From positions 62,001 through 126,000 of the forward strand of contig CAJQON010000015.1 of assembly GCA_905479995.1 (NCBI GenBank): 64,000 bases of DNA, read 5' to 3'. Both the position numbers and the translations under genes were made by a program. Of the stretch, positions 39,421 to 49,292 are shown one piece after another. The notes under the pieces are model-generated. The model saw only the letters and a program-made list of their open reading frames with translations. It did no database searches and was not told the DNA's origin. This DNA is from an uncultured Flavobacteriales bacterium. Its GTDB lineage: Bacteria > Bacteroidota > Bacteroidia > Flavobacteriales_E > Vicingaceae. The first letter of the stretch is position 1. Each line of letters starts with the position of its first letter.

Positions 39421-40194
39421 CTACCAATCTTTTTCAATTTTAACTTTTTTCTTTTTTAGTTTAGCTTGTATCTCTTTTTCTTTATTGTTTAAAGCGTCTA
39501 ACATTCGTTGAGCATCTTTTTTGGATATTTTTTGAGATTTCTGCTCTTGTTTTTTCTTCTCTTCATCTTTCTTTTTTTCTTCTTCACTTTTCTCGTCCTT
39601 GTTCTTTTCGTCTCCCTTATCCTTGTTCTCGTCTTTATTATCTCCTTTATCTTTGTTCTCGTCTTTGTTGTCTCCCTTGTCTTTGTTCTCGTCCTTTTTT
39701 TCGTCCTTATCCTTGTTTTCGTCTTTTTTCTCTTCGTCTTTCTTTTTTTGTTCTTCTTCCTTCTTTTGTTGCTCAATTAATTTCTTTCGAGCATATGAAA
39801 GGTTGTATCTTGTATCATTGTCGCTAGGGTTTTCTCTCAATGCCTTTTTGTATGCATCAATACTTTCTTTATATTTCTGAGATTCCAATTGAGCATTACC
39901 AATGTTATGGTAAGATTTTGCTTTAAGATCTTTGTCGGTAGTTGTGGTAGCTACTTTTTCGAATTGTTGAATGGCCTCGGCATACTTTTTTTGCTTGTAC
40001 AAAGCATCTCCTAAATTAAAATCTGCTTTGGTAGATTTACTATTCTTTTGCAATGCTTTTTCATAACTAGCTTTCGCTTCTTCAAATTTATTAGCCTTAA
40101 ACTGGTCGTTTCCTTGCCGAATGTATTTCTTCTCCTCTTGAGCGTTAGCACTAAAGCAAAACAAAATGGATAATATGAATAATACGTTTTTCAT
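39421..40194 (-). CDS. batC: BatC-like TPR protein with acidic/Lys-rich low-complexity tail
   Basis: TPR repeats followed by GDNKDENKDK repeats. Confidence 0.85.
   Translation of the reverse strand: MKNVLFILSILFCFSANAQEEKKYIRQGNDQFKANKFEEAKASYEKALQKNSKSTKADFNLGDALYKQKKYAEAIQQFEKVATTTTDKDLKAKSYHNIGNAQLESQKYKESIDAYKKALRENPSDNDTRYNLSYARKKLIEQQKKEEEQKKKDEEKKDENKDKDEKKDENKDKGDNKDENKDKGDNKDENKDKGDEKNKDEKSEEEKKKDEEKKKQEQKSQKISKKDAQRMLDALNNKEKEIQAKLKKKKVKIEKDW
39611..39730. repeat. four 30-bp tandem repeats inside batC
   Basis: Units begin at 39611, 39641, 39671 and 39701 (last one degenerate); encode (GDNKDENKDK)-type repeats. Confidence 0.85.
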
Positions 40195-41235
40195 CTACTT
40201 TTTAACTTCAAATAAATTAATGCCATCCAATTTGGTTGTTTTTCTGTTTGAAATAAAGAATTCTATCAGCAATAATACGAAAGCTATGATTAGAAACAAC
40301 TGAAATCGGTCTTCATAATCTTTTATTGATTTACTACCAAATTCCTTTTTTTCGAGTTGATCTATTTGCTCCATAATTATGGCCAATCCTGCATTTGCAT
40401 TGGTGGCTCTAACATAAGATCCTCCACCAGCTGTAGCGATTTCTTTTAGCATAGTTTCGTTGAGCTTAGTAACCACAGTGTTGTTAGTATTGTCTGTTCT
40501 AAACCCAACCTGAGCACCATTTTTGTAAATAGGTATTGGCGCTCCTTTTTCAGACCCCATACCAATGGTATGCACGGAAACACCTTCTGAATTTGCAGTT
40601 TCAGCCGACCCTTTTGCATCATCTTCATGGTTTTCTCCATCGGTTATAACAATAATTGATTTAGAAGTTCCATTTTCAAAATCAAATGATTCCATAGCCA
40701 AGTCTATAGCAGATCCAATAGAAGTTCCTTGTGTGGGAACAATGTCAGTACTAATCGTTTCTAAAAATAGTTTTGCCGATGAATAATCTGTTGTAATTGG
40801 AAGTTGAACATAAGCATCTCCAGCAAAAACAATAATACCTAATCTGTCATTGTGTAGCTTTTCTATAAGTTGGTAAATGGCTCGTTTAGAACGTTCTAAA
40901 CGGTTAGGAGATAAATCTTCAGCTAACATAGAATTCGAAACATCTAAAGCGAGCATAATGTCTACACCTTCGCGTTTTACTTCATCAACTTTGGTACCGA
41001 ATTGCAAATTGGCTAAGCCAAGAAGTAATGAACTTATAGCCAGTGTATACAATACAAATTTTACGATGGGTTGCGTTTTGGCCACATTTGGCATTAAGCG
41101 TTGTGTAATTTCAAGGTTTCCAAATTGTTTTCGTTTTCTCGATTTCCAATTTTGGATCAATACAAAAACAAGTACCATTATTGGTATAATTACCAAAATA
41201 GACCACAAGTAGATATGATTTTCGAACCTAAACAA
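40195..41235 (-). CDS. batB: BatB-like VWA domain protein
   Basis: MLALDVSNSMLAEDLSPNRLERSK, VITDGENHEDD. Confidence 0.92.
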   Translation of the reverse strand: MFRFENHIYLWSILVIIPIMVLVFVLIQNWKSRKRKQFGNLEITQRLMPNVAKTQPIVKFVLYTLAISSLLLGLANLQFGTKVDEVKREGVDIMLALDVSNSMLAEDLSPNRLERSKRAIYQLIEKLHNDRLGIIVFAGDAYVQLPITTDYSSAKLFLETISTDIVPTQGTSIGSAIDLAMESFDFENGTSKSIIVITDGENHEDDAKGSAETANSEGVSVHTIGMGSEKGAPIPIYKNGAQVGFRTDNTNNTVVTKLNETMLKEIATAGGGSYVRATNANAGLAIIMEQIDQLEKKEFGSKSIKDYEDRFQLFLIIAFVLLLIEFFISNRKTTKLDGINLFEVKK

Positions 41236-42226
41236 TGCCTTTAAAGATTAAGTTTCTTAATAAAAATTCTAACAGCAACAATGCAACAGCCAATAGAGCG
41301 AATGGTATAAAACGTTCCGATTTCTTTTTGTATTCTGTTACTTCAATTTTAGATTTTTCTAGTTGGTCAATTTCTTTGTAAATGTCTTCTAGTTTGCTTT
41401 TGTTGGTTGCTCTAAAGTATTTTCCATCTGTAATTTCCGCAATTTCTTCCAATGTTTTTTCGTCAATTCTTACCGGAACATTTTGATATTGTTTCCGTCC
41501 AAATTGATCTAAATAAGGTGTTCTGGCCGTTCCATTTGAACCTACACCAACTGTGTATACTCTAATACCAAACTCCTTGGCTATTTCTGCAGCAGTTACT
41601 GGAGGAATAGATCCTGAATTGTTGGATCCATCCGTTAACACAATTGCTACTTTACTAATGGCTTCACTGTCTTTTAGTCTGCTTACAGCTGTTGCCAATC
41701 CCATTCCAATGGCTGTTCCATCTTCAATCATTCCATTTTGAATGTCTCCAAAAAGGTTCAATAAAACATCATGGTCAGTCGTTAATGGGCATTGAGTAAA
41801 GCTCTCACCAGCATAAATTACCAAACCAATTCTATCATAGGGTCTTTCCGAAATAAAGTCCATCGCTACTTGTTTTGAAGCTTCCAATCTATTGGGCTTA
41901 AAGTCTTCTGCTAACATACTTCCAGAAATATCTAAAGCAATGGCAATGTCAATTCCTTCTGTAGTTACATCTTGCCAGCTTAAAGAGGTTTGTGGACGTG
42001 CAATGGCAGTAATTAATGCGGCAAGTGCCAAACACTTTAATACGATTAAACTGTGTCTGAAATGGCCCAATACAGAGCTACCGAAATTAGTGGTAGTTCC
42101 AAACTTAACCGTTCCGTGTAATTTTTTGTTTCTTAAAATGTACCACAATACCAAAACAGGAATCAGTAGGAACGCCCAGAAAAATTCAGGGTTAGCAAAT
42201 GTTATGTTTCTCCAATCACTCAGCAT
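41228..42226 (-). CDS. batA: BatA-like VWA domain protein
   Basis: IALDISGSMLAEDFKPNRLEASK, VLTDGSNNSGSI. Confidence 0.93.
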   Translation of the reverse strand: MLSDWRNITFANPEFFWAFLLIPVLVLWYILRNKKLHGTVKFGTTTNFGSSVLGHFRHSLIVLKCLALAALITAIARPQTSLSWQDVTTEGIDIAIALDISGSMLAEDFKPNRLEASKQVAMDFISERPYDRIGLVIYAGESFTQCPLTTDHDVLLNLFGDIQNGMIEDGTAIGMGLATAVSRLKDSEAISKVAIVLTDGSNNSGSIPPVTAAEIAKEFGIRVYTVGVGSNGTARTPYLDQFGRKQYQNVPVRIDEKTLEEIAEITDGKYFRATNKSKLEDIYKEIDQLEKSKIEVTEYKKKSERFIPFALLAVALLLLEFLLRNLIFKGIV

Positions 42227-43178
42227 CTTCTTCCTTTTCTTCGGTTGGAGTAATGATTAATTTGGTGGCTAAAACGATTTCCATTGCATTGCTAAACGAA
42301 AGTTCATTTTCTGAAGCGATAGGTTGTTCTTTAGCAAATTTCACTAAATCGGAGAGCATTAATACTTGATTTAATTGACTCAATGTTGCTGGAGGAATAG
42401 TTTCAAAGCGCAAGCTTCTCATTATTTCATCTGTTGTATTTTCGAGTGCAGTAATGTTAAACCTACTTTCTAAATAAGCTCTTATAATTTCAGATAATTC
42501 AGAATGGTAGGCTTTTACTTTGTTGTTTTGCCATAGTTGTTTCTCCCTGAGTTCATTTAATCTTTCAATGGCAGTAGTATAGTCGGGTATGGTTGGAATA
42601 ATTTCTTCCACAACAGTTTTTGGTCGACTTTTTAAGTATTTAATTAATACAATAATTAAGATAATGATGGCCAAACCTGTTGCCAGCCAAACCCAATTTT
42701 CTTTGAGCCAATCGGTAAAAGAAAAAGGTTCTTCTATCGGTGCTTTAATGTCAAATATTGCTTTGGTAGTATCTACCAGCATTGGTTGAACATCTATAAA
42801 AAGTTCTTCAGTTGTTGTTAATGTAGTTTCATCTAACTTAAAATTAAAGTAAGGTATTTTGTAGTAGCCCGAATCAAAAGAGGTAATGGTAATGGTTTGG
42901 GTTTGTTCTACCAACGATAAATCATCTTTGTTTGGATAACCTGTGTCAATTTTAGAAGAATAAACGACTTCAACAAATTTATTTAAAGTATCTAATAAAT
43001 CAGGGAATTGAACTGCTACGGGCTTTCCGTCTAGCTGATATTGTAGTTTTAGGTGAATCTGAGTTTGTTCTCCTAACAACAATTGATTGGTGTCAATGGA
43101 AGCGTTTACTTTAGCATTTTGAGCACTAACCTGAAGTGCTACAAAAAGAAAAAGGACGATGTAGATTAGTTTTTTCAT
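42216..43178 (-). CDS. Bat operon membrane protein (DUF4381-like)
   Basis: Signal peptide, one central TM, operon position between DUF58 and BatA genes. Confidence 0.75.
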   Translation of the reverse strand: MKKLIYIVLFLFVALQVSAQNAKVNASIDTNQLLLGEQTQIHLKLQYQLDGKPVAVQFPDLLDTLNKFVEVVYSSKIDTGYPNKDDLSLVEQTQTITITSFDSGYYKIPYFNFKLDETTLTTTEELFIDVQPMLVDTTKAIFDIKAPIEEPFSFTDWLKENWVWLATGLAIIILIIVLIKYLKSRPKTVVEEIIPTIPDYTTAIERLNELREKQLWQNNKVKAYHSELSEIIRAYLESRFNITALENTTDEIMRSLRFETIPPATLSQLNQVLMLSDLVKFAKEQPIASENELSFSNAMEIVLATKLIITPTEEKEEDAE

Positions 43179-44056
43179 GCTCCTCTTCTTTTAAATAATG
43201 CCATTAGTGGTTTTACATAGTCTTCGTGTGTTCCAATGTTGCTAGTATCCACTCCCGACTTTCTAAATGTATTGTGCAAATAGTCTTTTCGTTTTAAGGC
43301 ATTAATTTTATAGTTCTTTTGTACCTCATTACTTGATGTATTAACCCATTTTACTACTCCTGTTTCTGCGTCTAGCATTGGTACTAAGCCAATATTGGGT
43401 AATTCTTCTTCGGCTTTATCGTATAAGCGTAAAGTAATTAAATCGTGCTTTCTATTGGCAATTTTTAAAGCATTTTCAAAATCGTTATCGGTAACGAAAT
43501 CAGAAAGTAAGAAGGCTGTACAACGCTTTTTAATTACATTGTTAAAGTATTTTAATGCTTGACCTATATCTGTTCCTTTGCTTTCAGGTTCAAAATCAAT
43601 TAAGTCTCTAATAATCATTAAAATATGACTCTTTCCTTTTTTCGGAGGAATGAACTTTTCAATTTTATCACTAAAGAAAATAACACCTACTTTATCGTTG
43701 TTTTGAATGGCCGAAAAGGCTAAAACAGCACAAATTTCTGTAGCCAATTCTTGCTTGCTTTTTTGTTGGGTACCAAATTCTTTAGATCCACTTACATCAA
43801 CAATAAGCATCACGGTCATTTCTCGTTCTTCTTCAAAAACCTTTACATAAGGATGATTAAAACGAGCAGTAACATTCCAATCTATGGTTCTTATTTCATC
43901 ACCATGCTGGTATTCTCGCACTTCGCTAAAGGCCATACCTCTTCCTTTAAAGGCAGAATGATATTCACCCGAAAATATTTGATTGCTCAAACCACGGGTT
44001 TTAATCTCTATCTTTCTAACTTTTTTTAATAGATCAGATGTAGATAAGTTACTCAA
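43175..44056 (-). CDS. DUF58 domain-containing protein
   Basis: FSGEYHSAFKGRGMAFSEVREYQHGDEIRTIDWNVTAR. Confidence 0.95.
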   Translation of the reverse strand: MSNLSTSDLLKKVRKIEIKTRGLSNQIFSGEYHSAFKGRGMAFSEVREYQHGDEIRTIDWNVTARFNHPYVKVFEEEREMTVMLIVDVSGSKEFGTQQKSKQELATEICAVLAFSAIQNNDKVGVIFFSDKIEKFIPPKKGKSHILMIIRDLIDFEPESKGTDIGQALKYFNNVIKKRCTAFLLSDFVTDNDFENALKIANRKHDLITLRLYDKAEEELPNIGLVPMLDAETGVVKWVNTSSNEVQKNYKINALKRKDYLHNTFRKSGVDTSNIGTHEDYVKPLMALFKRRGA

Positions 44057-44059
44057 AAA

Positions 44060-45142
44060 TTAAGGGATTTCAACGTTGTTTAATATACCGTTAATTATTT
44101 CTTCAGAGGTAATATCTTCCGCTTCTGCTTCATAACTTAAACCAATTCTGTGCCTTAAAACATCATGGCAAATTGCTCTTACATCTTCAGGAATAACGTA
44201 GCCTCTTCGTTTTATAAATGCATATGATTTTGAAGCTAAAGCTAAGTTAATACTCGCTCTTGGAGAACCTCCAAACGTGATTAAGTTTTTATATTCAGCT
44301 AAGTTGTAGTTCTCTGGATTACGTGTGGCATCAACAATATCCACAATGTATTGCTCAATTTTTTCGTCCATATAAACCTCCTTTACAACAGCACGAGCTC
44401 TAGTAATGTCTTCTGGTTTTAACACGCAGTTAGGAGTAGGGAATCCATTGATTGAATTTCGTATAATAACTTTTTCTTCGTCTTTTGTTGGGTAGTCTAA
44501 CACTACTTTTAGCATAAAACGATCGACTTGTGCTTCTGGCAAAGGATATGTTCCTTCTTGCTCAACAGGATTTTGAGTGGCTAATACTAAAAAAGGTTCT
44601 GGTAATTTAAAAGTTTCTTCACCAATGGTAATTTGTCTTTCTTGCATGGCTTCTAATAAAGCACTCTGTACTTTTGCTGGAGCTCTGTTTATCTCATCTG
44701 CTAACACAAAGTTGGCAAAAATTGGTCCTTTCTTTACAGTAAAAGCTTCTTGCTTTTGGTTGTAAATCATCGTTCCAACAACATCGGCAGGTAATAGATC
44801 TGGTGTAAATTGAACCCTACTAAATTTTGCGTCAACCGTTTTGGCTAAAGTGTTTATTGCTAAAGTTTTTGCTAGTCCAGGAACACCTTCCAGTAAAATA
44901 TGTCCATTAGAAAGTAGGCCAATTAGTAATCTTTCAGTCATTTGTTTTTGACCAATGATTACTTTTTCCATCTCCAATGTAAGAATATCTACAAAGGCAC
45001 TTTCTTTTTGTATTTTTTGATTTAACGCATTAATATCTACGTTAGAGGTGTTAGTATTTGTATTTACGGAGGCTGTATTTTGCGCATCCATTTTAGTTTC
45101 TTCTTCCATAGGATCTATTTTCAATATGTTCAAAGATACCAA
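44060..45142 (-). CDS. MoxR-family AAA+ ATPase
   Basis: GHILLEGVPGLAKTLAINTLAKTV; RVQFTPDLLPADVVG; ADEINRAPAKVQSALLEAMQERQITIG; TQNPVEQEGTYPLPEAQVDRFM. Confidence 0.96.
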   Translation of the reverse strand: MVSLNILKIDPMEEETKMDAQNTASVNTNTNTSNVDINALNQKIQKESAFVDILTLEMEKVIIGQKQMTERLLIGLLSNGHILLEGVPGLAKTLAINTLAKTVDAKFSRVQFTPDLLPADVVGTMIYNQKQEAFTVKKGPIFANFVLADEINRAPAKVQSALLEAMQERQITIGEETFKLPEPFLVLATQNPVEQEGTYPLPEAQVDRFMLKVVLDYPTKDEEKVIIRNSINGFPTPNCVLKPEDITRARAVVKEVYMDEKIEQYIVDIVDATRNPENYNLAEYKNLITFGGSPRASINLALASKSYAFIKRRGYVIPEDVRAICHDVLRHRIGLSYEAEAEDITSEEIINGILNNVEIP

Positions 45143-45261
45143 GTGTATAGAAATTAGGCAATATTTAAGGTTGAGACCTTGTTAAAAATTGTTAAAACCT
45201 TATGATTACTTTGTTATTCATACTCTTAGATAATGATTATTTTTGTTGGGAAACATTATAA

Positions 45262-47382
45262 ATGGAACTTATGAAATTACTACTATCAGTTTTTTGCCTT
45301 GGTTTAATGGGATCGCTTATTTCTCAAGAATCTGCTACTTACAATACTCATAAGATAAGTGTTAAGAAGGAAAGCGTAGTTCATCCTAAATTAGCTCCAG
45401 AAACATATAGCCCACAATTAATAAATCATGAAGCACCGCTTCCTGATGGTAGTTCTGTTAAATCTTATATTTTGCAGCAAAAATTAAAATCTAAGAAGCT
45501 GTTTCCGGTAAAAAAAGCAAGACATAATAAATCAAATAATCCAGCTCTACAACCTAGTATAGGTCAAACTTTTAAGTTAGAAAGAACTTTTAATGGAAAC
45601 ACATTTCCTCTTACTGGTGGTATACCAAATGACAATACATTAGCTGTTTCAGATAGTGGAATTGTTTTAGTTGGAATAAACTCTTTTGTGTATGCTTATG
45701 ATTTAGAAAGAGACACTACACTTTTTCCACTTCAAGCAATTGCTTTGGGGACTATGGCCAATAATGTGGGAGTTGGATTACATTACTATGACCCTAAGGT
45801 GATTTATGATAAAGAAGCAGATCGTTTTATTTTGGTTTTTTTAAAAAATACTGATCCTGCTAGCAATAGAATTATGATTTGTTTTTCTACTAGCAATAAT
45901 CCTAATGACAGCTGGAATTTATATAGTTTACCCGGAAATCCTTTAAACAATAACCGATGGACAGATTTTCCTGCAATATCAATGACGGATACAGACTTAT
46001 TTATTACCGGAAATTTAATTGTACCAAATGTTTCGTGGCAAATAGGTTTTGATGGTTCTGTAATTTGGCAAGTGGAAAAGGAGAGAGGTTATAATGGAGA
46101 TACTACATTAAATACGGTGTTTTATGATGATATTAAGTATGGTGGAAAGTTTATAAGAAACTTACATCCTGTTCAAGGAGCCGATGGATCAGTTGATGAA
46201 CAGTTCTTTTTATCTAACAGGAATTTTGATGTAACCAATGATTCAATTTTTATTTTAAAAGTAGAAGGAACTTCCGTTGACACTTTAACAAACCTTACGA
46301 TTGATGTTTATCAATCTGATTTAAATTATGGTATGCCTCCTAATGGAAGACAGCAAGATACAGATACGAGTGACATTACAAGTGGGCTTCAGACTAATGA
46401 TGCAAGAGTTTTGGGAGCTATTAAAATTGGTGAGAATGTTCAGTTTGTGTCTAATACGGTAAATCCATTAACGGGATACGCTGCAATTTATCATGGTTCA
46501 ATTTCTTCTATTGCAGACCAGCCTGTTGTAACAGCTAAAATTATTGGGGATACAGTTAAGGATTATGGATATGCTAATATTGCTTGGACAGGAAATGAAG
46601 CTTGTGATATTGAAACAATGATTTCGTTTAACTACTCTTCTTTTACTGATTTTCCAGGTATTGCTTGTATTTATCACGATAATGATGGGAACTATTCCAA
46701 TGAAGAGGTAATTAAACCTGGAGATAATTATGTAGATCGATTATCGGGAACGTATGAAAGATGGGGAGATTACTTTGGCTTACAGCGCCATTATAAAAAC
46801 CCAGGAGCTGTATTTTCATTTGGGTATTATGTTCAAGCAGATAATATTAATAGCGGTTTTTGTGCCGAATTAATAAGTCCAGATTCTAGTAGAATTGATT
46901 TAACAGTAGAAAAGGAAAATCAAGCTGCATTATGTCTTCAAGCAATTAGAGTTAATGTTGTTGGAGGAGTTCCTCCATATAATTACTTGTGGAGTAACAA
47001 TAGTTCTAATAATACCAATGTTGCTGCCAATATCTGTTTAGGCGATACTGTTGAGGTAACTGTAACGGATTCACGAGGATGTATGGTGAGCAGAATTGTG
47101 CATGGTGAAACAATTGAATTGGCAGAAGAGATTAAGATTTATCCAAATCCATTTTCTACACAGTTTGCTGTTCAGTTTAACTTGGAAACTGAAGCTGAAA
47201 TTACTGCTAGAATTTATGATATAACTGGGCGTATGGTTACGGATTTATTGCAACGAAATGCAAAACAAGGTTTAAATGAAGTGGTGTTTTCATTGTTGCC
47301 TTTAAGTGTAGGTGAGTACATTTTAAAAATTGAAGCAAACGGTAAAGAAATCGTAAATGAAAAAATTGTAAAAAATGAGTAA
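45262..47382 (+). CDS. large secreted protein with T9SS type A sorting domain
   Basis: Signal peptide; VGINSFVYAYDLERD...; C-term IYPNPFSTQFAVQF...VGEYILKIEANGKEIVNEKIVKNE. Confidence 0.85.
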   Translation: MELMKLLLSVFCLGLMGSLISQESATYNTHKISVKKESVVHPKLAPETYSPQLINHEAPLPDGSSVKSYILQQKLKSKKLFPVKKARHNKSNNPALQPSIGQTFKLERTFNGNTFPLTGGIPNDNTLAVSDSGIVLVGINSFVYAYDLERDTTLFPLQAIALGTMANNVGVGLHYYDPKVIYDKEADRFILVFLKNTDPASNRIMICFSTSNNPNDSWNLYSLPGNPLNNNRWTDFPAISMTDTDLFITGNLIVPNVSWQIGFDGSVIWQVEKERGYNGDTTLNTVFYDDIKYGGKFIRNLHPVQGADGSVDEQFFLSNRNFDVTNDSIFILKVEGTSVDTLTNLTIDVYQSDLNYGMPPNGRQQDTDTSDITSGLQTNDARVLGAIKIGENVQFVSNTVNPLTGYAAIYHGSISSIADQPVVTAKIIGDTVKDYGYANIAWTGNEACDIETMISFNYSSFTDFPGIACIYHDNDGNYSNEEVIKPGDNYVDRLSGTYERWGDYFGLQRHYKNPGAVFSFGYYVQADNINSGFCAELISPDSSRIDLTVEKENQAALCLQAIRVNVVGGVPPYNYLWSNNSSNNTNVAANICLGDTVEVTVTDSRGCMVSRIVHGETIELAEEIKIYPNPFSTQFAVQFNLETEAEITARIYDITGRMVTDLLQRNAKQGLNEVVFSLLPLSVGEYILKIEANGKEIVNEKIVKNE

Positions 47383-47782
47383 AGAAGACCTTAGTTTATC
47401 AGCTACCATTGATATGGTTAAAACTTTTCATGAAGCCTTTAAAATTGGTAATGAAGAAACGCCTATTGCAGCAATTGCAGCCAAAGATTATAACTTGCGC
47501 TTTGAGTTAATGAAAGAGGAGAATGAAGAATACCTCGAGGCGGCTCAAAATGGCGATTTAGTAGAGATTGCTGACGCTTGTGGAGACATGTTGTACATTT
47601 TATGTGGAACCTTATTAAAGCACGGCTTACAACATAAAATAGCCGAAGTTTTTGAAGAAATACAATCGAGCAACATGAGTAAGTTAGATGCGGATGGTAA
47701 TCCGATTTACAGAGAAGATGGAAAAGTATTAAAGAGCGACCAATACTTTAAGCCAAACATTAAAAAGATTTTAGAGAATTAG
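47375..47782 (+). CDS. MazG-like / phosphoribosyl-ATP pyrophosphohydrolase-like protein
   Basis: RFELMKEENEEYLEAAQNGDLVEIADACGDMLYILCGTLLKHGL. Confidence 0.85.
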   Translation: MSKEDLSLSATIDMVKTFHEAFKIGNEETPIAAIAAKDYNLRFELMKEENEEYLEAAQNGDLVEIADACGDMLYILCGTLLKHGLQHKIAEVFEEIQSSNMSKLDADGNPIYREDGKVLKSDQYFKPNIKKILEN

Positions 47783-47876
47783 CCGCTTTGTTTGTCAGTT
47801 CGAATGCTCCGATTCTTCGAAGGGTAGTCTAAGAATAGTTAAATAAAATAACTAAAGTCTTAAAATTGAAAACAAC

Positions 47877-47911
47877 AAAAAAGGTGCAAGATTAAATCTT
47901 GCACCTTTTTT
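47877..47911. terminator. bidirectional rho-independent terminator between convergent genes
   Basis: AAAAAAGGTGCAAGATT...AATCTTGCACCTTTTTT. Confidence 0.92.
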
Positions 47912-47931
47912 AGTTAATTATAGATAGGTAA

Positions 47932-49290
47932 TTATTTTTTCAATTTAGGATTCATTGCATCTGTTAAGCCTTCACCAATTAAGTTGTAAACGGTTACGGT
48001 AATAAATATGGCAAAACCAGGGAATATCGCTAACCACCATGCCGTAGAGTCTTGTCTTGAAGCAGACAATAAAGATCCCCAAGTAATGGTTTCTGCTGGA
48101 ACTCCAACACCAATAAATGATAAAGTAGATTCAATTAAAATTGCAGAAGCAATACCAAATGCAATGGAAATTAATACCGGTGAAAGCGCATTAGGCAATG
48201 CATGTTTTATAATGATTCTTAATTCTTTATAGCCTAAAGCATTTGCTGCTTCAATGTACTCTAAGTTTCTTACTCTTAACAATTCTGCTCTAGTAAAACG
48301 AGCTATCCCTGTCCAAGTTGTTAAACCAATAATCATCATTACAATAAAAATAGATGGTTTTGCTACTACGGCTGCAATAGATATAATTAAGAATAAACGA
48401 GGAATAGAAACAACAACTTCAATTAATCGACTAATTAAGATATCTGCAGGAACAACCACTTCTTTGGTTAAAAATGGAAGTTTTTTTAATCCTTTGCTAA
48501 TTAACTTAAAGGCATACATTATTGCTCCAAATATGAAAAAGCTTATCAAAAGTTCTAAAAAGAAATCGCTAAAAGATTCACCAATAGAATCAGAGAGTGC
48601 ATAAGAGCGAACACCAAATCCATAAAATAGGGCAACAATAAATCCTATAATGTAAATGACTAAAGTAGAAATTCTCATTTTTAACTTGTCATCACCATAA
48701 TATCCGGCAATTGCGCCAAAGAATATTCCAATTAAGGCAGCAATACCCATAGATACAATACCAACCAGTAAGGCAATTCTAGTACCGTGAATCATTCCTG
48801 CAAAAACATCTCTACCAAGCGCATCTGTACCTAGCCAGTGTTTCCATCTAGTAGATTCTATATCTTGTTCATCGAATGGACCAACAGAGGTGTTCATAAA
48901 ATCGATGTTTTTAGGCAGGTAGGGAGTAAGTGGCCAAACTTCCCACTCATAATCCAAATCTTTCCATGAAACATTTATAAATTCTTTTTGCCAATCTGAA
49001 ATGCCTAAATCAACAGCGTACTCTTTAAAAACTGGAAAATAAACTTCGCCTTGGTATTTTGCAGCAATGGGTTTTTCATTGGCTAAAAAATCGGCCAATA
49101 AAGCGATGAATACAAAAACGTAAACAATGCGTAAAGACCATACCGCAATCTTATTTTTTTTAAATTGCTTTTTTACAATCGTCCAATAGCTTTCATTTTC
49201 ATTACCTGTAAATGACTCTCTGTTGCCAGCCATATCAATTATTTCTTGCTCGGCAGCCTTTCTTCTAGAAAATATGTTTAACAAGCCCAT
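47932..49290 (-). CDS. peptide/oligopeptide ABC transporter permease (OppC/DppC-like)
   Basis: HWLGTDALGRDVFAGMIHGTRIALLVG; EAANALGYKELRIIIKHALPNALSPVLI. Confidence 0.93.
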   Translation of the reverse strand: MGLLNIFSRRKAAEQEIIDMAGNRESFTGNENESYWTIVKKQFKKNKIAVWSLRIVYVFVFIALLADFLANEKPIAAKYQGEVYFPVFKEYAVDLGISDWQKEFINVSWKDLDYEWEVWPLTPYLPKNIDFMNTSVGPFDEQDIESTRWKHWLGTDALGRDVFAGMIHGTRIALLVGIVSMGIAALIGIFFGAIAGYYGDDKLKMRISTLVIYIIGFIVALFYGFGVRSYALSDSIGESFSDFFLELLISFFIFGAIMYAFKLISKGLKKLPFLTKEVVVPADILISRLIEVVVSIPRLFLIISIAAVVAKPSIFIVMMIIGLTTWTGIARFTRAELLRVRNLEYIEAANALGYKELRIIIKHALPNALSPVLISIAFGIASAILIESTLSFIGVGVPAETITWGSLLSASRQDSTAWWLAIFPGFAIFITVTVYNLIGEGLTDAMNPKLKK

Positions 49291-49292
49291 AA

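Noticed and set aside
39611-39730. Possible CRISPR-like array
   Set aside because: Units are contiguous with no spacers and encode an in-frame peptide repeat; no cas genes. No CRISPR array seen in the window.
39498-39880. Lys/Arg-rich minus ORF and Phe/Leu-rich plus ORFs over batC
   Set aside because: By-products of the 30-bp repeat/low-complexity tail.
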